Position numbers and translations under genes: made by a program. From contig OX637396.1 of the NCBI GenBank assembly GCA_951799425.1, positions 41,221,901 through 41,285,900 on the forward strand: DNA of 64,000 nt, in the 5' to 3' direction. The notes under the pieces were generated by a model. It was not told the origin of the DNA. It worked only from the letters and a program-made list of their open reading frames with translations, and did no database searches. Shown here one piece after another: positions 24,738 through 37,059 of this stretch. Position 1 is the stretch's first letter; each line of letters opens with the position of its first letter. Origin of the DNA: Ilex aquifolium (Eukaryota; Streptophyta; Magnoliopsida; Aquifoliales; Aquifoliaceae).

Positions 24738-25536
24738 CCATCTTCTTCACCTTAATTTTCCAAGCCTTTATACAGGTTCTACCAATTACATATTTCATGG
24801 AGACGAAACACTTTCTGGCAAACTGTCAAGAGTCATCTGAACGAGGGAACTCAGTATTGCATGAGTTGTTGGTATCATATGCACATGATTTTTGAAATTT
24901 ATTATGACTGCTTTGAGATTATGAATAAGTGGATTTTTCCAATGATGAATTGAGGCACAGTTTTACAATATTATCCGGTCCATCTCTGCAGGTTCCTTTC
25001 TCAGTTGATAATACATTCTATGGAGTAAGATTCAGTACACCATTGGGGCAACGAGTTAACATCCCTTCTAAAATAGAATCTTTATGATTAAGCAGAACTA
25101 ATGGAAGAAACATACACATATTATATGTATAGCTTATGCAGATACTTGAAACAGTGATATGTATAGGAGCAAAAAAGGGGAACAGACATTGATTAGTAGA
25201 TGGAACTATTTGTGTTTGTCCATGTCAATTGGTAAAAATGTACAAATTACATGACTGAATTCATGTAACTAACCCATAACTTCATGGATAAAGCACCATG
25301 AAGTGAGCATGCTTTGTAGAACTATACAGAGCACTAATGATGGACATGAATGCTGATTTTCCAAAGCGGGTGGAGAATAAGATTGTTCGTCCATACAGAA
25401 TGAGGTATTCTTTTGTTCGTTGGCAAAGAAAAATCATCTAGATACTATGCGTTTCTTTTCAGCCCTTTTGCCTGCTAGAAATCCCTGTTTGCAAGACTTT
25501 TAGTTAAATAATTATTGGCTGTAAAATCTTTGGTCA
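24738..25536. other. 3' flank of the HAD gene, nothing recognised
   Basis: About 800 bp of unique-looking AT-rich sequence, presumably holding the HAD 3' UTR. No frame or repeat was supported. Confidence 0.45.
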
Positions 25537-25544
25537 CACTTCAT

Positions 25545-26143
25545 TAGGGGTGTAACTTGGGCGGGCCAGCCCGAATTCAACCCGAGTCCAACCTAAAAAA
25601 AAACAAGACTTGAGTTAAAATTTTTAATACTTGAGTTGGGCCTAGGCAAAAAAATTCCAACCCGAATTAAATTTGGACAAGCCTCAGGTTGTCGTGTTCA
25701 ACCTGAAGATTAAAATTTGGTTGAATCCGGATATATATAAATATATTTAACTAGCGTTAGTATTTATCTTCACTCTTTAGAGTCCAGACTTTCACTTCAC
25801 TTCAAGTCTTCACATCTGCACCTCCATCACTCTCAGATCTCTCTCACTCGTCACTCCTCTCTCTCTCAGCCTCCTTCTCTCAATCATCACTCGTCTAAGT
25901 CTTATACTCTCAGCCTCCCTCTCTCACTCTCTCTCTCTTCATCTGCGTCTCGCCCTTCATCTCAGATCACTTGAAAAAATTAGATCTACACTTCAAAAAA
26001 TCAACCCGAATTAAGTAATCCAATCTCAATCCGAGTCCGCCCGAATTAAACTTGGGCAGTACTCTCGGAGTTAGAGTTATATACCTAAGATTGGGCTAAA
26101 GTTGACCTCTCAACCCGCCCAATCCACCCGAATTACACCCCTA
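25545..26143 (+). mobile_element. Non-autonomous hAT-type element, copy A
   Basis: A 599 bp element beginning TAGGGGTGTAAC and ending in its inverse, ATTACACCCCTA. It is flanked by 8 bp direct repeats CACTTCAT (25537-25544) and CACTTCAC (26144-26151). The interior has GGGC/CCCG-rich ends and a CT-rich middle. It is clearly homologous along its length to the element at 28932-29542 and in the same orientation. It encodes no transposase. Confidence 0.88.
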
Positions 26144-26229
26144 CACTTCACTTATCCTACTTTTGTTAGAGTGAATAGGAATTTAGACATGTCACTTGAG
26201 CTTACAAAATAAATCTGAGCAAAAAAAAA

Positions 26230-26345
26230 CAGCTTACACAATGAAAAAGGGTGTTTATTCGTATAGATAAGACAGCGCTTGTAAAAGAAAAACAGCTTAC
26301 ACAATGAAAAAGGGTGTTTATTCGTACAGATAAGACAGCACTTGT
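26230..26345. repeat. 63 bp tandem duplication 3' of the MESD-like gene
   Basis: The sequence starting CAGCTTACACAATGAAAAAG occurs at 26230 and again at 26293, with a few substitutions. It lies about 300 bp past the stop codon of the MESD-like gene and has no coding role. Confidence 0.85.
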
Positions 26346-26664
26346 TCAAGAATTATGTACCCTAAAGTAGGAACATACTATAAATATCATGAAGCATATT
26401 AGCATCTGTAAATGAACATTGCTCATACAGAGAGCTGTTCCTCCCCACAAGCTATTGTGGGTTCATCAAACCACACTAACTAATCACTTGAATTCAATTA
26501 AGGATGGATTGTACACCTTAAAAAAAAATTGTATTGTGCGAGGCTACGAGGTTAAACGAACTACATATTAGTACAGCATCTAGGCATGGACGGTGTAACA
26601 GAAGAATTTCAAGCATTGAAGCAGCAAACTTTATGGTGTACATATCAGAAAAGTTGAGGGTAAA

Positions 26665-28424
26665 TCAGAACTCATCTTTCTGGTGTCTGTCATCCTCTGT
26701 AGGGCTGGTGTTATCTGCTTCGTTCCTTTCACTATGAAGCTTCTCAAAAACTTCCTCAAATGGAGGATCTCCTGGTCTTCTAAAAAGTTGGTCTCCTATC
26801 TTAATCTCATATGCCTCTGGCTGGCTCAATAAAAATTCTTTCAACTGGGGAAAAATGGGTTATTAACATACCATTACACTCAAAACAACTATCATAAACA
26901 TGCCACATTATCCATAAGGGATTCAATCAGGATAGCATTGCAATGCGTTTCATAATCAAGAACTCATAGAAGTCACAAGAAAATGCATTCATCTTGACAA
27001 ATTTCTTGGGTGAATGACGGAAAGTGAAAAAAAAAAAAGACTAAAAGAGTACGTGCCTCAGTGGGATGTGTGACCGGTGTTTTGCAGTGATTGATTTATG
27101 AAATACTAGGGTTAATGTCTAATTTATTTATTTTGTAGGGTTTCAAGCATAATTAAGGAAGTTCGAAGGAATAAAACCAACCGCCAAATAATTGCTCAGA
27201 AAACGAAGAAGTAAAAGAAAACTTAGAATTCCGCAAGTGAGTGGGAGATTACAACATATTTCCAGTTTTGCGCCAATAAACATATCCCTAAAATTTGAAA
27301 CTAGTGCAAGTTGTTTGATGAGGGATGTTGGTATTTAACAGCAGTGAGATTATAATTTTTCTGATTTAAGATAGTGACACATACCTGTAAGGAGTCTTGA
27401 CCTTTTTCCATAGTGAACATGATTGTGCTTAGATCGACACCCATAAACTTTGCCTCAATAGCTCCTGTTCTTGCAACTTTGGTCCATTTCATGGCAATCT
27501 CAGATACCATATCCTATAAAATGAGGGATATGAATTAGCTATATCTCTTTAATGAGAATCTTCCACCATGACAGAAATATAGGCATACATAAAATGAGCT
27601 TCTAAAGCATGTAAGTTTCTGTACAAACAGAAAATTCTATTTTCCTCACACTCAAACTTATTCAACATGCCAAAGGGGTTGTGGATACTCCTGTACGAAC
27701 ATCAGATGCTGGATATCATATGCGCTGACTTGTTGAGATTTTCAACTTTCCCCAAAAAATTTCCACATATTTGGCCATTAAACTGTATCAATGATTACAA
27801 ATTGCATGAAAATCAAACACAAATCACTGGTTTAATCAAACCGTAGGTCAACAAAACCAAAAACCCAAGAAAAACAGGAAGTGTTCCCAATATTGTATTT
27901 GTTAGTTGTGGAAACTGTTTTGCAAGGATAAGATTGCGTGCGTCTAATCCTCTTCAATGATAAAAGTTTCGTATTATAGGTATTGACTGGTGAACCTAGC
28001 CTTTCGCTCGCATTCCAGGAGCAGAGTGGTCAAAAATCAAATCAAAATACCATCATTATTCAAGAAAAATAAAAAACGGTTCTGGTACCTTATTGCGACG
28101 ATCGCCAAGTTGAAGTTTGACGAATCCGAAAACAGGACCGAATTGGCGCTTCATAATCTCGGCCTGAATCTCCGACAAGTCAATATTTGAAAAGTCCGTC
28201 GGCGGTGGATCAAACTCCGGTTCGTTCGATTTCTTGCGCCATTCTTTCCACGCTTTGTCCTCCTCGTCGTCCACCACGTCGTCCAGGTCGTCGGTGACAT
28301 GGATCCGTCGCTTTCCAGCCTCGCACAATCGGAAAATCCCACCACGTTGGGTGGCAACTAGCAGTAGAAAGAGAAGGAGGAAGGATTGGAGTAGAGCAGA
28401 CGATAAGCTAATTGGTCTTGCCAT
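26665..28424 (-). CDS. MESD-like ER chaperone with C-terminal KDEF
   Basis: Three exons, 28424-28089, 27513-27385 and 26844-26665, all joined in phase 0, give 214 aa. Residues 1 to about 36 are a signal peptide with a leucine-rich core. A conserved block follows (DDLDDVVDDEEDKAWKEW; DPPPTDFSNIDLSEIQAE) and a compact alpha/beta domain (MKWTKVARTGAIEAKF; IMFTMEKGQDSLQ) typical of MESD/Boca-type chaperones. In animals MESD helps LDL-receptor-family proteins fold in the ER; plants lack those clients, so the plant client is unknown. The last four residues, KDEF (211-214), resemble KDEL-type ER retrieval signals. A TATA box lies about 55 bp upstream of the ATG. Two hAT-type elements flank the gene. 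Confidence 0.88.
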
Positions 28425-28478
28425 GGTTTTCGTTGTGTGTGTGCGAGTTGGTAGATTGTAGTTTGGAAGGGGTGGGTG

Positions 28479-28486
28479 TATATATA
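28479..28486 (-). promoter_or_regulatory. TATA box of the MESD-like gene
   Basis: TATATATA, in the context CCTATATATACACCC on the minus strand, lies 55 bp upstream of the start codon. It implies a short 5' UTR of about 25-30 nt. Confidence 0.6.
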
Positions 28487-28931
28487 GGTTTGGTAAGATG
28501 CGCAGGGTCTTAACCTGCGCATCAGTGGAGCATAACCATGTCAACCCCACAACATGCAATGGTGCGATGTGAGATTCTTCCGTTGGAAAGCGATCTCAAT
28601 TACATATTTTTAGAGAAAATATCTGTTTACTTTATTTACAAATTGGTATCGTATTCTAACCACTAAGTGAAATATTTATACATTGGACTTTTTAAAAACT
28701 TGAAGGGTAAAAATAGAATTTTTTAAAAATATATGGGGTCTATTGAAATTTTTCAAAATGTGAGGTGGCCATAGCCCCTCGTCTATTATCATTGACTGTA
28801 AATCCAATGATAAAGAATAATTAGGTTAATTCAAAAACAAAGAATGATTGTGTGCTCCTCTCTACTAAATGTTACATAGTTATATATCTTATTTGGTCGA
28901 ATATAGTATCCTTTAAAAGATGAGTAATGTT

Positions 28932-29542
28932 TAGGGGTGCAATTTGGGCGGGCCAACTCGAATTTAATCCGAGCCCAATCCAAAAAAAATAGGACTTGGG
29001 TTAAAATTTTTAATATTTGGATTGGATCTGGGCAAAAAAATTTCAACCCGAATTGAATTCGGACAAAACTCGGGTTGTAGGGTTCAACCAAAATATTAAA
29101 ATCGGGTTGAACCCGAATATACATAAATATATGAATATATTTAATTAGGATTAGTATTTATCTTCATTTTTTAGAGTCCAAACTTTCACTTCACTTCAAG
29201 TTTTCATCCCTGCGCCTCCATCACTCCCAAATTCCTCTCTCCTCACTCGTCTCTCATCTGGTCTCAGACTCTCAGCCTCCCTCTCTCACCTGTCACTCCT
29301 CCCTCTTTTATCAACCCAAATTAAGTAACTCGAGCTCAACTCGATTTTTAACCCGAAATTAGCCTGAATTAAGTAACCCAAATTTAACCTGAGCCCGCCC
29401 AAATTAAACTAGGACAGTATTCTGGTTGAATACCTCGGGTTAATGTAGGATTAGGGTTAGAATTAGAGTTAAAGATTATATACATAGGGTTGGACTAGGA
29501 TTGACCTCTCAACTCGCCCAACCCGCTCGAGTTGCACCCCTA
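28932..29542 (+). mobile_element. Non-autonomous hAT-type element, copy B
   Basis: A 611 bp element beginning TAGGGGTGCAATTTGGGCGG and ending GAGTTGCACCCCTA. It is flanked by a perfect 8 bp duplication, GTAATGTT, at 28924-28931 and 29543-29550. It is homologous along its length to the element at 25545-26143, sharing GGGCGGGCCA, TTAGAGTCC.GACTTTCACT-like and CT-rich blocks. It has no open frame of note. Confidence 0.9.
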
Positions 29543-30605
29543 GTAATGTTATTGTGACCTAATTTACTGACTTAATTTGTTGAACTAATTAACTATAACC
29601 TTTGGATTAACTGTAAAATCTATGAAACATTGGAACTTGGTGTTGATCCAATGATTCTATTGAAATCACATCATTATGCCAATAAATTAGGTCAAATTTT
29701 TAAGTCCAAATAGTATTACTCATATGCACTTCGACTAATCTCTTCCTCGGTTCAATAAAAAACAAGTCATTCACACTGAAACTAAGATATTTATGAAAGA
29801 TAAATTCTATGTACACTTAGACACACTTGTTGAGTCTAAGGTCTAACGAGAGCCTCTCTACAAGTGTTGAGCACGTTTAATAAACGTATTATAAGATAAT
29901 TTAATATTAAATTGTACTATTTTTTATTTAATAAACAAATTTGATACCGTATTAATTTCAAAAATATATACTAATCGTATATTTTTTGTACGATAGACCT
30001 ATATTATAAATGTATTTTAATACCACCAAAAAAAGTGATATTATAATCCAAACAACTGATAAAATCAAACTGTTATCAATGTAACAAACATTAATTGAAA
30101 GTATTTTTGTTAATTCAACATTAATACGATAAAATAATTCTTTAACTAAACAACCAATTGAATTAAATAATTATTTTTATGTTGTGTATTGTCAAACACT
30201 AGATAAAATTACGTATTATTCTAATATATTATTTAATCTTATTTTTTGTATATCTTTATTGTATTAGATTAAATTATTTTATCTAATTTATTCATCCATT
30301 TTTAATACGACAACTAAACAAATCCTGAACATTTAAGATTCCGTCCAACATCGTTGACATCATGTACAAAATTTCCAAAACTATCCCAGGTGGGACCTGT
30401 CGCGAAAGGATACACTATACTACTAAAGCCCCTATGTCATTTTTGAATCTCTATTTTCTTCCAATAACACTCCTATCTTTTCTCACTGCACAGCCACCAC
30501 AAGTGAAACACTGTCGGCATAGCTGCTGCCGCCGCCACCACCAACTCCAAAAATCTCCCCCTCCCCTCTCCCCCAAGGGCCAGAGAGTTCGACTTATGTT
30601 CTAGA

Positions 30606-30825
30606 CAAATTGAACTGAACAATTTTTTAAGCTCATTTAAAAAAACAAACCTAAAAAACTCGATTCAAACTCGTAAATTCAACTCGTTTATATGTAAAAT
30701 AATCAAGCTACTCAGACTCAAACTCAGCTCATTTTTTAAATAAGACAAATTTGAACAATATTTTAGGTTCGTTTAAAAAAATGAACTCAACAAACTCAAG
30801 CTCAAACTCTCACAATTAACACCCC
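30606..30825. repeat. Fragment of a CTCGTTTATATGTAAAATAAT repeat family
   Basis: Contains AACTCGTTTATATGTAAAAT and repeated GCTCATTTAAAAAAA-type words, and ends in ACAATTAACACCCCCA, like the end of a hAT-type element. Related copies lie at 38765-38990 and 55070-55400. No duplication of target DNA was found. Confidence 0.55.
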
Positions 30826-30840
30826 CAACCACAACCACCA

Positions 30841-30872
30841 CACAGACACACACACACACACACACACACCCC
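30841..30872. repeat. (CA)n microsatellite
   Basis: About 12 CA units with one interruption at the start. Confidence 0.85.
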
Positions 30873-31439
30873 CACCCCACAGATGCTTCAGCTATTCAAT
30901 ACGCCATCACTGGTCACTGCCACAGATTTCTTCCCCTCACTCTCTCTCTCTCTAACTACACATACGCTGATACGCACATAGACCTCCCTGTAAAGCCATT
31001 GCCACCACGCAAGTCACTACATCCCATCCAAGCACATACCCCCAAGCCAGCAGCCTGTCCACAAAAACCACAGAGATAATATTGCCCTTCCAAAAAGGAG
31101 TATCATCCAGACCCAAAAAAAAAAAGGAGAATCATCTTCCATCAAAAGCATGCTCACTTTGGACCCATGTGTATAAGAGTGTGCATGTATAATAGAAACG
31201 AGATATATTAGCAGAGGAATAGAGAGCCTAAAATGCAATTACCTGAGGCAAAAGAAATTCACCTTAAACTATGTTTAAAGGACCCCATAACATGGTTCAA
31301 AGTTTCGGCCGATACTGATACGAGTCGGCCAAGTCGGGCCCAAGAAAACTAGTTTTCACATGTTTTGATCTATTTATCTTCATCATTTGGGTTCTTTCCA
31401 TTATAGTAAGCTACTGCATTTGGCCAGCATTGCTGTTCT

Positions 31440-31810
31440 GTAAATCCCACCAAGAGAAAAAGATTTAAGGAAGTAATAGTACCTGTTTCGGGCATTCAAA
31501 TTCATAATAAACCCGAATCAGAAGTATCTTGAGAACCAGAAAAAACGAGGATCAAAAACAGCTGATCAGCGACAGAGTCGTGCAGGCCTCTATGATTAGC
31601 CACCTCCAGCATCATCCATGTCATTCATTATCTCTCCCGTAGTATCCCTTCTCATGACTGTTCAGCCAGCATTGATGTTAGTAAATCCAGCCAAGAGTAA
31701 AAGGGTAAGGAAAAGTATATCTTGAGAACCAGAAAAAACAAGGATAAAAAACAGTTGATCAGCACCACAGTCGTGCAGGCCTCTATGATTAGCCGCTTCC
31801 ACCACTGTCC
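31440..31810 (-). repeat. Diverged direct duplication of about 190 bp
   Basis: The segments at about 31425-31620 and 31665-31812 share CCAGCATTG, TATCTTGAGAACCAGAAAAA and GTCGTGCAGGCCTCTATGAT in the same order. The right-hand copy keeps an open minus-strand frame (TLGGSNYYKLFYNGQWWKRL); the left-hand copy is broken by stops. It may be a decayed gene fragment downstream of the ARID gene, of unknown origin. Confidence 0.5.
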
Positions 31811-32111
31811 ATTGTAAAAGAGTTTGTAATAATTAGAGCCACCCAAGGTTGATTTATATGCTTTAAGGGTCTCTCCACTTATTGCCAATTGGTTTTCAGT
31901 GGGATATTCTAACATCCATGTTATCTCTGCCATAGTATCCCTCCTCATTACAATCCTAAACTTACGCTTTTTGAATGCCACTACAAACTTGCTCCCTTAA
32001 GCGATAAGATAACCATCTTTACTATTGAATATGACTGAACAGAAAAACCAAAAAAATTTCCTGCAATTTACTTTCTTAGCCAGGACTATAGTGTGAATCC
32101 AGCTTTGAGCA

Positions 32112-35100
32112 CTATCTTAAGTTCAACTGTGTCTTCTTCAGGGAACATAGGATAGAACCAAGGGGCTTGACTGCTTGATGTTTAAAACCTTCTGCCGACG
32201 ATGGAAGTTCTGATTCATCATCATCACTATCAATGTTACTTGAAAACAACCTATTTTGGTAACCCCTACGCCGGAGAAGAAAGACGTTGAAGTAGTAGCT
32301 GACCAATTCTTCTCTGCTTTTGGCAGGGAAAATCTTAAACATCTCATCCCAGAAATGCTTGTCCATAGATGGAGGGTTTGACATCACTATAGCCTGGAAT
32401 TTCTTTTCGTCCTCTTTTGTCCAAGAGAGTGCAACTTCCTCCCCCATCTTATCAAATTTCCAACAATGGAAGGCTGTTCCTAATTCAAGGTTTACCTTCT
32501 TTCTTTCCTCGGTAACATGGAATCTGACACATCCAACAAAACCTGGGAATTGGCAGCCACATGGATCCTGTCTTCCTTTTCCAACATTATCCATCTCAAT
32601 CAAATATTTATTCTGATTGTCTTTTTCTAGTGGCCAAATTTGGGTACCTAACCATTTGCAATCACTTTCATAAGTCTCGCCAGTCCATTCTGGTACTTCT
32701 GCCTGGAAATATGGCCCCACAGGAATTCGCTTCTGGCTACGGTAGTTGCCCCACAATGAATCTGCAACCAAGGAATAGGACTGTTTGTCAAAGCGATCCT
32801 CTGACTCACTCCCAGGACCTGAGGGTGATGACTCTGAAAAAGTTCGAGACTGCAACTTTTTGGAAGAAATCAATGCTTGAGAATCTTTTGCAGAAAGGAG
32901 CCTCTCACTGCATCTTAATCTCTGGGATCCAGTATGATCATCATACATGGCCGGATGCATCTTTTGCTTCTTCTACAAAGTAGAAATTGATTAAATTAAG
33001 TACTTCATTGTCACTTATAGAATTAAAACAAGATGGACTAAATAGAGAGAAGCATCTGGTATATTATGTGCTCTAACTTGTAGGCTGAAAGACACATGAC
33101 AGTCATAACACCAACTATCCTTTATGGTACTGAGTATTATATCATTAAAAAACATCTCCTCAAAAAACAAATATAGCAGAAATAAGGATGTTGTGATAGA
33201 TGTGAGAGAGAAATAGAAAACAAAGAATCAGAACCAAGAACATTCATGAAAAGCAGAAGTAGCAGAAATGGGAGATAATTACGGACAAAAGAATGCAAAA
33301 TTAATATAAATGAGGGATGCATCTGATTTGGGATGCTGTAATTGTTGACAAGAAGAAGAATGAGAGAAAAATTCAAGTCTTAATTTCGCAAAATTGTGTT
33401 GTGTATCCTTTGGTATGTATTGGCCTAAGGGTGCCAAATTTGACCTCAACTCATCTAAAGAAAACCTCCATCCCAACTATTTGGGGTAAATGGTATGAAA
33501 TTTGAAATTCAAGTTTATTTTGAATTTTGGCCATTCAGATCTTGTCATATCAAAAATACAACGCATATTACACTTGATCCAATGGTCATATTAAATTGTA
33601 ACAGATACACCTGTTTGACCGAGCTCGAACGGGGCTTCCACAAGTCACCACACCAAAGTAGAATGTTAATTAAAACGTTGAAGTATAGTGGCCATACAAA
33701 GTAATAAAAAACAAAAAAAAAAGACACAAACAAGTAAAAGAATTCCTTTATTTATATATTAAAAAACTCACCAAATACCCATTTATCAAACTAACGCAAC
33801 AGTATATGGAACCTGGAAGACTCATAGATGAGAAATTAATAAGGAAGCTACATTAGAACCAACCAGTATTATTCAATGCAATCATGAAGCCATGCTGCAG
33901 GGACTTGTCAAGGACATGGAGCAAGGGTGGTATGCTCTCTGAGCGTATCAAAATTGTAAATTCTTAAGAGCAAAAAAGTGGACTAAGCATGTATATACTG
34001 ACACGCAATAACCACAGTATGTCTCTTCATCTTCCCTTGATCCTCTGGAGACTGGTGGTTTCATTCCCCAAGATATGTTATTTTTCCTATATAAGACCAT
34101 TACGCAAATTTTCACACAACAATGATTTAATTCCCCATTTATTACAAATGTTCAGGAGCTTCAACCAGAAAATATTATGATTAGACCAACATAAACTTAT
34201 AAAGGTAAAATGAGAATTGCAATTTCAATAAAAGCACAAACAAAGACGGAGAGATATGAACAATGGATGAGAATAATTACCTTCAAGATTTAGATAGAGA
34301 ACCAAGAGGAGTTGCATTCTACAGAAGCTCTATTGAATAGTTCAAATTGAAACATGGTCTCAAGGATAAAAAATGCAGAGAAACAATACAACTGAAGTAA
34401 CATGATCGTGCATCCCCATTGAAGCATCAATCTCAATTACTTGTCATGTCCACAAAGTACCACCAAAAACACAAATGCACATGAGTATAAGACTCCATCA
34501 GGGAAAGTTAAAGATAAGAATCATAAGATACTGCCAACACTTGGTCAACAAATAATTAAAACAAATTTGAAAAAAAAACTACAAACCATTGAAGTAACCC
34601 CACTCAATACAATGTTAAGCAAGAAGTGGAGCAATTAAGAAACAATACCAACACAGACACAACATGGCAAGTTAAGGAATCTGCAAACATGAAACTGAAT
34701 AAAGGACGAACTGAGAACCAATGATTTCTAAGTACACAAAAGGCATAATAAGCATGTTCCTGAACAGATAGGAAGGCATCTTGACCCAGGCAAGCCAATT
34801 TACATACAGTACACTGTACACCACACTTAAAATACCACTAAGTCAATAGGAATGAGTTAACAATAATGTATAGACAGATAATGTAGAGGCAGATGAATAA
34901 ATCTGTTAGAGCAATCAACATTTTATAGAATGGCTACTGTAAATGCATGTCACCTTAACTAAATAGTTCACCTCCTAAGAATTAGAATACAGGGTGCATT
35001 GTAATGAAGACAATAAGAAAATGAACTAAGGTATATCACTAGAGCATCCTTCATAAAGAAAGCAGTGTGTTATCAAACATTCGCCTACAATTCATCTGGC

Positions 35101-36086
35101 TTTCTTATTTGGTACTAGTAGACAATACAATTTCATAAAAAAGATACCTGCCAAACTGATTGCGCGGCACTTGAATCAGAACTCCTTTTCAAAAGCATCG
35201 CCTCTCGAACCAACAAAACCTGCTTCCACAACTCCTCATTCCCATAATAGTTCCACACAGAGGATTCTGGTCGGGATATAATAGCCGGATCACAAGGATC
35301 CTTTGCAACCTCAGTAACCCAATCAAGTATTCCCAAGCTACACTCTCGCTTTCTCTTTCGATTAGAATCATCTTCCTTAACCACAGTCGAGTCCAAAACC
35401 ATATCATCTTTAACCTGATCAACACTTTTCTGATCATGATCATTATTTTCCTTGCTGTCATTGGACTCCACCGAGCTCCAAACCCCATCACTATTGCCAA
35501 AATTTTCAACACCCGTAAAACTCAACTCATTCTTCTTCAAATCCACATCTAGACACTTCCCATCTTCTTTCTTTTGATCCAAAATCTCTGCTGACTCCAA
35601 GTCCAATGAAAACCTATCAAGATCTACACCAGTATGCTCTAACCCACCGTTTGAGTCTTTTTCTTTAACAATCCTTTGCAACCATCTATCCAATGTATCC
35701 AAATACTTTATGTAAATCAATTTCACAGCCGAACCGACACCCTCGAACCCACACTCTTTAGCGACTGAATCCCACAACCCATTTTTGGAAACATTCTCAT
35801 ATCCACCTTTTTCTCTCACTACTAAGTATAGCTTAAACAAATCCATTGATTGACCGTTGCCAAATAATGGGGGTAAAGGCCTAAAATAATTACTTCCACT
35901 GATCTCTTTGAGGAAAACACAGAGAAATTGATTGAATAAACATCGAAGATTGTCTATGTCGTTATCTTCGACGGACCCTTTTGAACCTTTTTGGGAGTCC
36001 AACAAGGGGTCGCTGGTTTGAAGCTTTTGGAGGGTCTTAAAGCAATCTAGATATGACCCATCAACTCTCTTCGACCACCCTGCCAT
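32112..36086 (-). CDS. ARID1: ARID-ELM2-SANT chromatin protein (plant ARID1/2 type)
   Basis: Two exons, 36086-35148 and 32972-32112, joined in phase 0 across a 2.2 kb intron, give 599 aa. Residues about 45-137 are an ARID/BRIGHT DNA-binding domain (FRPLPPLFGNGQSMDLFKLY; VREKGGYENVS). A basic nuclear localisation signal, RKRKRE, is at 243-248. The second exon carries an ELM2-like segment (RIPVGPYFQAEVPEW, 395-408) and a SANT/Myb-like region at about 494-548 (ALSWTKEDEKKFQ to SYYFNVFLLRRR). This combination is known from plant nuclear proteins that bind AT-rich DNA and act with histone deacetylase-type complexes. Serine-rich and acidic linkers separate the domains. A further small exon within the long intron cannot be excluded. 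The assignment to ARID1 rather than a paralogue is tentative. Confidence 0.9.
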
Positions 36087-36188
36087 ATTGAGTTCAAAGA
36101 CTAAAACAAATCATTACATTTATATATGCATACATACATATACATAACTTTGCAAATAGAAAGGAAAAAAGATCCCAAAAGAATGACC

Positions 36189-36225
36189 AGAGAGAGAGAG
36201 AGAGAGTGTGTCTGTGTGTGTGTGA
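36189..36225. repeat. (GA)n(GT)n microsatellite in the ARID gene leader
   Basis: Nine GA units pass into GT-rich sequence about 100-140 bp upstream of the ARID start codon, probably within the 5' UTR or promoter. A second GA run is at 36363-36380. Confidence 0.85.
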
Positions 36226-36284
36226 GGGAAATGTATACATAGGTACCGTTTAAGCATGTCATCTGGGTATTATTTGAGTGATTG

Positions 36285-36298
36285 TTTTTTGGCGCGAA
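36285..36298. promoter_or_regulatory. E2F-like site upstream of the ARID gene
   Basis: TTTTTTGGCGCGAA contains TTTGGCGC, which fits the E2F consensus TTTSSCGC, about 200 bp upstream of the ARID start codon. Its position suits a promoter element, but a single 8 bp match is weak evidence. Confidence 0.3.
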
Positions 36299-37059
36299 GC
36301 CACTGAACTATGGAATTAGAGGAAAATTGAACCCCATCAAATTTGAGTCCCGCGTCGTCATCGGAGAGAGAGAGAGAGAGACCAGACATCAGACATACCA
36401 GTGGCTTGCGGGGTTCGGATTGGGGGACCCATGGTGACCTCCTTGTCCTTTACCAAACCCTTTTTATAGGGCTCTTCATTCTGTTGGGGGCCCAATCTAA
36501 TAGTTTATGGCGGGCCATGAACATATATATTGGCTGGCCCATTATTCTAGCTTCCTGGGTCTGGTCAATCCGGCTCAACAAAACACTGATAAAGCCCAGG
36601 ACCTGCTCAGATATGTGTATGTTGCTGTTTGGATTATCCATGATAGATGCTAAGTCCAAGCCTTTTGAGGCAACAATATCCCAACACAATTTTTTTTTTT
36701 TAAAGCCACAGACAAAAAATAAATAAAAATTAAAGCATGCAGACAAAAAATAAATAAAAATTAAAGTATGTGTGTTTGGGAGTAAAGGATGGTCACTCAA
36801 GCCTAGTAACCAAAGCTAGGGAAAGATGAGATATAGGGGGCCCAGGGAACGCTATTGTAACTTAAAAAATTGATTTAATTTACTGATATAATGACGTGTT
36901 AAGTAATAGAGTCTCAATGATAAAGTTCAATAATTATAATTAGAATAATACTATTGGATCATATTACTATCACATTATTAGATCGCAGTAGTATTTTTTT
37001 TGGGGTCAAGATATAAATTTTCATTAAAATATATAATCATGTGTATACAATCTTAGTTT

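Larger units (their letters stand above)
29551..32111. other. Intergenic region between the MESD-like and ARID genes
   Basis: AT-rich up to about 30360, then a hAT-like fragment at 30606-30825, a CA-repeat near 30841-30870 and a diverged duplication at 31440-31810. A minus-strand frame of 109 codons at 31652-31981 overlaps the duplication and shows no domain I recognise. Part of this stretch may be the ARID 3' UTR. Confidence 0.45.
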
